Origin: CAVPEW01 sp050247895
Lineage (GTDB): Bacteria; Actinomycetota; Acidimicrobiia; Acidimicrobiales; VFJN01
Direction of reading: 5' to 3'
Length of the DNA stretch: 5,486 bases
Assembly: GCA_050247895.1 (NCBI GenBank)
Contig: JBFWTJ010000252.1
Coordinates: forward strand, 1 to 5,486
Part shown: positions 1-4,617 of the stretch, one piece after another
Numbering within the stretch: position 1 is the first letter of the stretch
Layout of the letters: each line of letters begins with the position of its first letter
Notes under the pieces: model-generated
The model's input: the letters and a program-made list of their open reading frames with translations, nothing else
Databases searched by the model: none
Told to the model about the DNA's origin: nothing
Made by a program: the position numbers and the translations under genes

Positions 1-10
1 GCCCGGCCCG

Positions 11-16
11 TAGCGT
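11..16 (+). promoter_or_regulatory. Possible -10 box (TAGCGT) of a leaderless promoter
   Basis: The hexamer TAGCGT matches the actinobacterial -10 pattern TAnnnT and ends seven bases before the ATG at 24. With usual -10 geometry, transcription would begin at about 23-24, so the mRNA would start at or one base before the start codon. No Shine-Dalgarno sequence is visible in the 23 bases before the gene, which agrees with leaderless translation. The -35 region lies outside the window. The call is inferred from position and a short motif only. Confidence 0.45.
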
Positions 17-23
17 GGTCGCC

Positions 24-290
24 ATGTGCCGGAACATCACGACCCTGCGCGGACTGGAACCTCCGGTCACCGAGGAGGAGATCCAGGCCGCGGCCCTCCA
101 GTACGTCCGCAAGGTCAGCGGCGTGCAGAAGCCCACCGAGGCCACGGCCGCCGCGATCGAGCGGGCCGTGGCCGCCGTCGCCGAGGCCACCCGGTCCCTC
201 ATCGGCGACCTGCCGCCCCGCCGCCAGCCGCCGCCCACCCTGCCGCCGCTGCGCCGGCCCGAGGTGCGGGCCCGCCTCGGCCTGGCCTGA
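24..290 (+). CDS. DUF2277 domain-containing protein (small, function unknown)
   Basis: This 88-residue protein opens with MCRNI, followed by a TLRGLEPP stretch and a helical segment with LQYVRKVSG. I recognise these as the hallmarks of the DUF2277 family, small proteins of about 70-90 residues found in actinobacteria and other bacteria. Residues 18-63 look like two amphipathic helices rich in Ala and Glu. From about residue 65 the chain becomes Pro- and Arg-rich and is probably disordered. There is no signal peptide or membrane segment, so it is probably cytoplasmic. The ATG at 24 was chosen over the in-frame GTG at 15 because the family begins with MCRN and because a -10-like box overlaps the GTG. 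The hydrolase gene starts 17 bases downstream, which suggests co-transcription. The biochemical role of the family is unknown to me and none is assigned. Confidence 0.9.
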   Translation: MCRNITTLRGLEPPVTEEEIQAAALQYVRKVSGVQKPTEATAAAIERAVAAVAEATRSLIGDLPPRRQPPPTLPPLRRPEVRARLGLA

Positions 291-296
291 AGGTCC

Positions 297-302
297 CGGG
301 AG
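297..302 (+). promoter_or_regulatory. Ribosome binding site of the hydrolase gene
   Basis: CGGGAG lies five bases before the GTG at 308. Its GGGAG core can pair with the 3' end of 16S rRNA. It sits in the 17-base gap after the DUF2277 stop codon. It is the main reason for placing the hydrolase start at 308 and not further upstream in the same open frame. Confidence 0.6.
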
Positions 303-307
303 CGGCC

Positions 308-1978
308 GTGAGCCGAGCCGTCAGCTGGTTGGCCGAGAAGGCGCTGCGCCTCCCGCCGGCCACCTCCCGGCGGGTCGAGGTCGACGAGGACGTCCGGATC
401 CCCGTGGCCGAGGGCGTGGTCCTGCTCGCCGACGTCCACACCCCGGTCGACCACCCGCCCGCGGGCACGGTGCTGGTCCGCTCCCCCTACGGGCGCAAGG
501 GCCTCCAGGGCATCCTCAACGGGCGCATCCTGGCCGAGCGGGGCCTGCGGGTCGTGCTCCAGAGCTGCCGGGGCACCTTCGGGTCCGAGGGCACCTTCGC
601 CCCCGAGCGGGACGAGCGGGCCGACGGCCTGGCCACCATCCGCTGGATCGAGGCCCAGCCGTGGTTCGACGGCCGCCTGGCCATGTTCGGCGCCAGCTAC
701 GTCGGCTACGCGCAGTGGGCCGTGGCCGCCGAGGCCGGGAGCTCGCTGCAGGCCCTCTGCCCGTCGATCACCATGTCGGACCTGGCCGGCTACCTGTACC
801 GGTCGGGCTCGTTCGCCCTCGACGACGCGCTGACCTGGACCTCCCTCGTCGTGCGCCAGGAGCGCACCCGGTTCCCGCTGCTCGACCAGGTCCTGCCCGG
901 CCACCGGCGCCGCATCGATCGGGCCATGGGCCACGTGCCGGTGGACGAGATCGACGTCGAGCTGCTCGGCGAGGCCATCCCGTTCTGGAAGGAGCTGGTG
1001 GCCGACGAGGCCGAGCGGGAGCGCATCCGGCTCGGCCACGGCGCCCGGGCCCACGACGTGGCCGAGGTGACCGTCCCGGTCAGCATGGTCGCCGGCTGGT
1101 TCGACATCTTCCTGCCCGCCCAGCTGGCCGACTACCGCCGGGCCGTCGAGGCCGGCAACCGGCCCCGGCTGACCATCGGGGCCTGGACCCACCTCCACCC
1201 CCGGGTGCACCTCCACGCCGCGGTCGACGCCGTCGACTGGATCGGCCGGGCGGTCCGCGAGCGGCCCGACCCCGGTCCCGTGCGCATCCAGGTCATGGGT
1301 CCGGGTGGCGGCTGGCGGGAGGTGCCGTCCTGGCCGCCGCCCGGCTACGCCACCCAGCGCTGGCACCTGCAGCCCGGCGGCGGCCTCACCCCCGAACCCC
1401 CCGTGGAGGGCCCCGACGGCCCGGCCCAACCGTCCCGGTTCTCCTACCACCCGGCCGACCCGACGCCGAGCGTGGGCGGGCCCCTGCTGAGCTGGCGGGC
1501 CGGCCGTCGCGACCAGCGGGCCCTCGAGGCCCGGTCCGACGTCCTGTGCTTCACCGGCGCGCCGCTCGAGCGCGACCTCGAGGTCGTCGGCGAGCTGGCC
1601 GCCGAGGTCCACGTGGCCTGCGACCTCGACCACTTCGACGTGTGCGTGCGGCTCTGCGAGGTCGACGAGCGGGGCCGGTCCCGCAACGTGGCCGACGGGC
1701 TGGCTCGCATCTCGCCCGCCGTCGCGCCCCGCCCCGCCGACGGGGTGTGGACCGTGGCCGTCGAGATGTGGCCCACCGCCCACCGCTTCGCCCGGGGCCG
1801 TCGCCTCCGGCTCCAGGTCGCGGCGGGGGCCCACCCCCGCTACGCCCGCAACCTCGGCACCGACGAGCCGTTCGGGCAGGGCACGACCATGCGCCGGGCC
1901 CGCCTGGAGGTCCACCACAGCGCGGCCCGTCCCTCGGCGCTGCTCCTGCCCGTCCCCGACGGGGAGCCGCGGCGGTAG
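308..1978 (+). CDS. CocE/NonD family hydrolase (S15-type alpha/beta hydrolase)
   Basis: This 556-residue protein has the two-part layout of the CocE/NonD family (cocaine esterase is about 574 residues): an alpha/beta-hydrolase domain with a helical cap, then a C-terminal beta jelly-roll (PepX_C type). The start of the catalytic domain is visible as DVRIPVAEGVVLLADVHTP (about residues 28-46). Tyr61 in SPYGR matches the oxyanion-hole tyrosine. Ser130 in GASYVG is the nucleophile, Asp266 in GWFDIF the acid and His295 in GAWTH the base, at spacings close to those of cocaine esterase. The jelly-roll runs from roughly residue 325 to the end, with FSYHPADP at 378 and DQRALEARSDVL at 402. No signal peptide is visible, so it is probably intracellular. 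The family cleaves esters, amides or acyl-peptide bonds, and the natural substrate cannot be told from sequence. The GTG start is supported by a ribosome binding site; upstream codons in this frame overlap the DUF2277 gene out of frame and give low-complexity Arg/Pro/Gly sequence. Confidence 0.93.
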   Translation: MSRAVSWLAEKALRLPPATSRRVEVDEDVRIPVAEGVVLLADVHTPVDHPPAGTVLVRSPYGRKGLQGILNGRILAERGLRVVLQSCRGTFGSEGTFAPERDERADGLATIRWIEAQPWFDGRLAMFGASYVGYAQWAVAAEAGSSLQALCPSITMSDLAGYLYRSGSFALDDALTWTSLVVRQERTRFPLLDQVLPGHRRRIDRAMGHVPVDEIDVELLGEAIPFWKELVADEAERERIRLGHGARAHDVAEVTVPVSMVAGWFDIFLPAQLADYRRAVEAGNRPRLTIGAWTHLHPRVHLHAAVDAVDWIGRAVRERPDPGPVRIQVMGPGGGWREVPSWPPPGYATQRWHLQPGGGLTPEPPVEGPDGPAQPSRFSYHPADPTPSVGGPLLSWRAGRRDQRALEARSDVLCFTGAPLERDLEVVGELAAEVHVACDLDHFDVCVRLCEVDERGRSRNVADGLARISPAVAPRPADGVWTVAVEMWPTAHRFARGRRLRLQVAAGAHPRYARNLGTDEPFGQGTTMRRARLEVHHSAARPSALLLPVPDGEPRR

Positions 1979-1981
1979 CGT
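1976..1981 (+). promoter_or_regulatory. Possible -10 box (TAGCGT) for the transsulfuration operon
   Basis: The hexamer TAGCGT includes the TAG stop codon of the hydrolase gene and is identical to the box at 11-16. A transcript from it would begin near 1988 and carry a leader of about 37 bases with a good ribosome binding site before the ATG at 2025. No clear -35 element is visible about 17 bases upstream. Because part of the hexamer is a stop codon, it could be coincidence, and read-through from the hydrolase gene is equally possible. Confidence 0.25.
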
Positions 1982-2010
1982 CGGGCCGGCGCGGGCCACG
2001 AGCCGCGGGC

Positions 2011-2018
2011 AGAAGGGG
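2011..2018 (+). promoter_or_regulatory. Ribosome binding site of cbs
   Basis: AGAAGGGG, a purine-rich Shine-Dalgarno-like stretch, ends six bases before the ATG at 2025. The spacing is good and there is no better start nearby, so it fixes the start of the cystathionine beta-synthase gene. Confidence 0.6.
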
Positions 2019-2024
2019 ACGGAC

Positions 2025-3422
2025 ATGGACGACCTGCCTGACGAGCCCGAGATCGCCGGGTCGCTGCTCGAGCTGATCGGCGACACGCCGCTGCTGCGCT
2101 TGGGCCCGGTGGCGGCTGGGCTCGAGTGCCAGGTCGTGCTCAAGCTGGAGATGCTCAACCCGGGGGGCAGCGTCAAGGACCGCCCGGCGGTGGCGATGAT
2201 CGACGCCGCCGAGCGCGAGGGCCTGCTCCGGCCCGGGGGGACCATCGTCGAGCCGACGTCGGGCAACACCGGGGTCGGCCTGGCCATCGTGGCCGCCCAG
2301 CGGGGCTACCGCTGCATCTTCGTGGTGACCGACAAGGTGGCCGAGGAGAAGATCAGCCTGCTGCGCGCCTACGGCGCCGAGGTCGTGGTCTGCCCGGTCG
2401 CCGTCGAGCCCGACGACCCCCGCTCCTACTACTCGGTGGCCGAGCGGCTGGTGGCCGAGACGCCCGGCGCCTACCGGCCCAACCAGTACGCCAACCCGTG
2501 GAACCCGTGGGCCCACGAGCAGACCACCGGCCCCGAGATCTGGCGCCAGACCGCGGGGCGGATCACCCACTTCGTGGCCGGCGTCGGCACCGGGGGCACG
2601 ATCACCGGGGTGGCCCGCCACCTCAAGCGGGTCGCGCCCCACGTCCGCATCGTGGGCGCCGACCCGGCCGGATCCGTCTACTCGGGGGGCTCGGGCCGGC
2701 CCTACCTGGTCGAGGGCATCGGCGAGGACTTCTGGCCCTCGACCTACGACCCGTCCCTGGTCGACCAGGTCGTGGCCGTCAGCGACGAGGACAGCTTCGC
2801 CATGGCCCGCCGCGTCACCGCCGAGGAGGGCGTGTTCATCGGCGGCTCGGGCGGCACCGCGGTGGCCGCCGCCCTGGAGGTCGGCCGGGGCCTGGGGCCC
2901 GACGGCCTGGTCGTGGTGCTCATCCCCGACTCGGGGCGCGGCTACCTGTCCAAGGTCTTCGACGACGACTGGATGGCCGGGCTGGGCTTCCTGCGCTCGC
3001 CCGGTCGGGTGGTGGGCGACGTCATCGCGGCCCGCGGCGGCGACGTCCCCCCGCTGGTCCACGTCCACCCCGAGGACAGCGTCCGGCGGGCGGTCAACCT
3101 CATGCGGGGCCACGGGGTCTCCCAGCTCCCGGTGGCCCGGGGCGAGATGCCCCTGGCCGCGGCCGAGGTGCTGGGCAGCGTCGACGAGCTGACGCTGATG
3201 GACCTGGCCGTGCGCGACGCCGACCTGTGGGACACGCCGGTCGAGAAGGTCATGGGCCCGCGGCTGCCGACCATCGGGGTCGGCCAGCCCCTGGAGATGG
3301 CCCTGGAGATGCTCGACGGCAACCCGGCCCTGGTCGTGCTGGCCGGCGGTCGGCCCCACGTCGTGCTCGGCCGCACCGACGTCCTGCGCTACCTCATGGC
3401 CGACGAGGAGGCCGACCAGTGA
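2025..3422 (+). CDS. cbs: Cystathionine beta-synthase with C-terminal CBS-domain pair
   Basis: This 465-residue cytoplasmic PLP enzyme (fold type II) condenses L-homocysteine with L-serine to L-cystathionine, the first step of reverse transsulfuration. The N-terminus has LIGDTPLLRL. Lys51 in NPGGSVKDR is the PLP Schiff-base lysine. TSGNTG at 78-83 binds substrate carboxylate, GVGTGGT at 186-192 binds the PLP phosphate, and PDSGRGYLSK ends the catalytic domain. The stretches YYSVAERLV, NQYANP, TTGPEIW, GADPAGSVYSGG and LVEGIGEDFWP closely follow the mycobacterial enzyme (about 464 residues) as I remember it, which favours cystathionine beta-synthase over cysteine synthase. Residues about 329-460 form two CBS motifs, beginning VVGDVIA and ending GRTDVLRYL, the usual site for S-adenosylmethionine or another adenosyl ligand. 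There is no heme-binding N-terminal extension as in the animal enzyme. The stop overlaps the start of the next gene, so the two are translationally coupled. Confidence 0.96.
   Translation: MDDLPDEPEIAGSLLELIGDTPLLRLGPVAAGLECQVVLKLEMLNPGGSVKDRPAVAMIDAAEREGLLRPGGTIVEPTSGNTGVGLAIVAAQRGYRCIFVVTDKVAEEKISLLRAYGAEVVVCPVAVEPDDPRSYYSVAERLVAETPGAYRPNQYANPWNPWAHEQTTGPEIWRQTAGRITHFVAGVGTGGTITGVARHLKRVAPHVRIVGADPAGSVYSGGSGRPYLVEGIGEDFWPSTYDPSLVDQVVAVSDEDSFAMARRVTAEEGVFIGGSGGTAVAAALEVGRGLGPDGLVVVLIPDSGRGYLSKVFDDDWMAGLGFLRSPGRVVGDVIAARGGDVPPLVHVHPEDSVRRAVNLMRGHGVSQLPVARGEMPLAAAEVLGSVDELTLMDLAVRDADLWDTPVEKVMGPRLPTIGVGQPLEMALEMLDGNPALVVLAGGRPHVVLGRTDVLRYLMADEEADQ
3405..3411 (+). promoter_or_regulatory. Ribosome binding site of the gamma-lyase gene, inside cbs
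   Basis: GAGGAGG is a strong Shine-Dalgarno match within the last codons of cbs, seven bases before the GTG at 3419. It encodes part of the DEEA tail of that protein. Together with the GTGA overlap it supports GTG as the start of the next gene and points to coupled translation. Confidence 0.7.
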
Positions 3423-4561
3423 CCGGACCCGAGCTCGGCTTCTCCACCCGGGCCGTCCACGCCGGGCAGGATCCCGACCCGGTGACCGGCGCGGTGGTGC
3501 CGCCCCTGTCCCTGTCGACGACCTTCGCCCAGCCCGAGGTCGGCCGGCACGCCGGCTACGACTACTCGCGATCGGGCAACCCGACCCGGGCCGCGCTCGA
3601 GGCCTGCCTGGCCTCGCTGGAGGGGGCCCGCCACGGCTTCTGCTTCGCCAGCGGCCTGGCCGCCGAGGACGCCGTCCTGCGCCAGGTGCCCGCCGGCGGC
3701 CACGTCGTGCTGGGCGACGACGCCTACGGCGGCACGTTCCGGCTCATCGACAAGGTGTTCGCCCGGGGCAGCGGCACCTGGTCGGCGGCCGACCTCACCG
3801 ACCCGGACCGCCTGGGCCGGGACTGGCCCGAGCGCGTCGACCTGGTCTGGGTCGAGACCCCGACCAACCCGGCCCTGGGGATCGTCGACATCGCCGCGGT
3901 GGCCGAGGCCGCCCGCCGGCGCGGGGCCCGCCTGGTGGTGGACAACACCTTCGCCACCCCGTACCTCCAGCAGCCCCTGGCCCTGGGCGCGGACGTGGTC
4001 GTCCACTCCGCCACCAAGTACCTGGGCGGGCACTCCGACGTCGTGGGCGGCTTCGTCGCCACCGACGACCCGGCGCTGGCCGAGGGCGTCGGCTTCGTCC
4101 AGAACGCGGCCGGGGCGGTGCCGTCGCCCTTCGACTGCTACCTGGTGCTGCGGGGCGTGAAGACCCTGGCCCTGCGCATGGAGCGCCACTGCGCCAACGC
4201 CCGGGCCGTGGTCGCGGCGCTCGACGGCCACCCCGCGGTGGCGCGGGTGCTGTGGCCCGGCCACCCCGACCACCCCGGCCACCGGGTCGCCGCGGCGCAG
4301 ATGCGGGACTTCGGGGGCATGGTCAGCTTCACCCTGCGGGGCGGCGAGCAGGCCGCCCTGGAGGTCGTGGCCCGCACCCGGCTGTTCACGTTGGCCGAGT
4401 CGCTCGGCGCGGTCGAGTCGCTCATCGAGCACCCCGGCCGCATGACCCACGCCTCGGCCGCCGGCTCGCCGCTGGAGGTCGACCCGGCCCTGGTCCGGCT
4501 CTCGGTCGGGGTGGAGGACGCCGAGGACCTCGTGGCGGACCTCTGCCAGGCCCTGGCCTGA
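3419..4561 (+). CDS. Cystathionine gamma-lyase / gamma-synthase family PLP enzyme
   Basis: This 380-residue protein is a full-length Cys/Met-metabolism PLP enzyme (fold type I), normally a cytoplasmic tetramer. Visible in order are GFSTRAVHAGQ near the N-terminus; Tyr49 and Arg51 in DYSRSGNPTR, which bind the PLP phosphate of the partner subunit; Tyr103 in DDAYGGTFR, which stacks on the cofactor; Asp175 in VVDNTFATPY, which pairs with the pyridine nitrogen; and Lys200 in HSATKYLGGHSD, which forms the Schiff base. Glu333 in SLGAVESL is the residue that marks gamma-lyases and gamma-synthases, where beta-lyases carry a hydrophobic residue. Next to cystathionine beta-synthase the likely reaction is cleavage of cystathionine to cysteine, 2-oxobutyrate and ammonia, completing reverse transsulfuration. 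Cystathionine gamma-synthase (MetB, O-acyl-homoserine plus cysteine) cannot be excluded, as the two activities share all these motifs. The start is GTG within the GTGA overlap with cbs. Confidence 0.95.
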   Translation: MTGPELGFSTRAVHAGQDPDPVTGAVVPPLSLSTTFAQPEVGRHAGYDYSRSGNPTRAALEACLASLEGARHGFCFASGLAAEDAVLRQVPAGGHVVLGDDAYGGTFRLIDKVFARGSGTWSAADLTDPDRLGRDWPERVDLVWVETPTNPALGIVDIAAVAEAARRRGARLVVDNTFATPYLQQPLALGADVVVHSATKYLGGHSDVVGGFVATDDPALAEGVGFVQNAAGAVPSPFDCYLVLRGVKTLALRMERHCANARAVVAALDGHPAVARVLWPGHPDHPGHRVAAAQMRDFGGMVSFTLRGGEQAALEVVARTRLFTLAESLGAVESLIEHPGRMTHASAAGSPLEVDPALVRLSVGVEDAEDLVADLCQALA

Positions 4562-4564
4562 GCG

Positions 4565-4578
4565 CCGGCGGCCGCCGG
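4565..4578. terminator. Palindrome after the gamma-lyase gene, possible weak terminator
   Basis: CCGGCGGCCGCCGG is a perfect 14-base palindrome starting three bases after the stop codon. It could fold as a five-pair GC stem with a four-base loop. No T-run follows, so it is not a classical intrinsic terminator. Palindromes of this kind arise easily in such GC-rich DNA. The only support for a role is its position between two apparent transcription units. Confidence 0.2.
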
Positions 4579-4600
4579 ACGGATCGGCCGGTGGCGGGCA

Positions 4601-4606
4601 TAGGGT
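4601..4606 (+). promoter_or_regulatory. Possible -10 box (TAGGGT) of the metal exporter gene
   Basis: TAGGGT, within CATAGGGTCAC, matches TAnnnT and ends 11 bases before the ATG at 4618. Transcription would start near 4613, giving a leader of about five bases, too short for a ribosome binding site; indeed none is seen. The -35 position (about 4578-4583, GACGGA) is at best a weak match. The arrangement resembles that before the first gene in the window. Confidence 0.4.
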
Positions 4607-4617
4607 CACGTCCGGGC

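Noticed and set aside
15..23. GTG at 15 as the start of the DUF2277 gene
   Set aside because: The family begins with MCRN, matching the ATG at 24. The GTG lies partly within the -10-like box and has no ribosome binding site.
26..307. Upstream in-frame extension of the hydrolase to an ATG at 26
   Set aside because: The extension overlaps the DUF2277 gene out of frame and has Arg/Pro/Gly/His-rich sequence. The family begins near residue 25 of the shorter form, and a ribosome binding site precedes the GTG at 308.
1979..2010. GC-rich repeats between the hydrolase and cbs as a hairpin or riboswitch
   Set aside because: Only four-pair stems could be drawn and there is no T-run. The stretch is too short for a known methionine- or S-adenosylmethionine-sensing riboswitch.
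661..2076. A 471-codon open frame on the + strand, out of frame with the hydrolase
   Set aside because: The translation is almost all Arg, Pro, Gly and Ala, typical of the wrong frame in GC-rich DNA, and it covers the catalytic part of the hydrolase.
1551..3359. A 602-codon open frame on the - strand across the hydrolase end and cbs
   Set aside because: It lies opposite two genes with full family motifs. Its translation is a low-complexity mix of Gly, Pro, Arg, Ala, Asp and His without any recognisable domain. Long antisense frames are expected at this GC content because stop codons are rare.
2126..3418. Upstream in-frame extension of the gamma-lyase, giving an 811-residue protein
   Set aside because: The added part is an out-of-frame reading of cbs with Arg/Gly/Pro-rich sequence. 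The family starts close to the GTG at 3419, which has its own Shine-Dalgarno sequence.
3389..4609. A 406-codon open frame on the - strand across the gamma-lyase gene
   Set aside because: It is opposite a gene with every catalytic motif. The translation is rich in Gly, Val, His and Asp with no domain, and it is a mirror of the sense codon bias.
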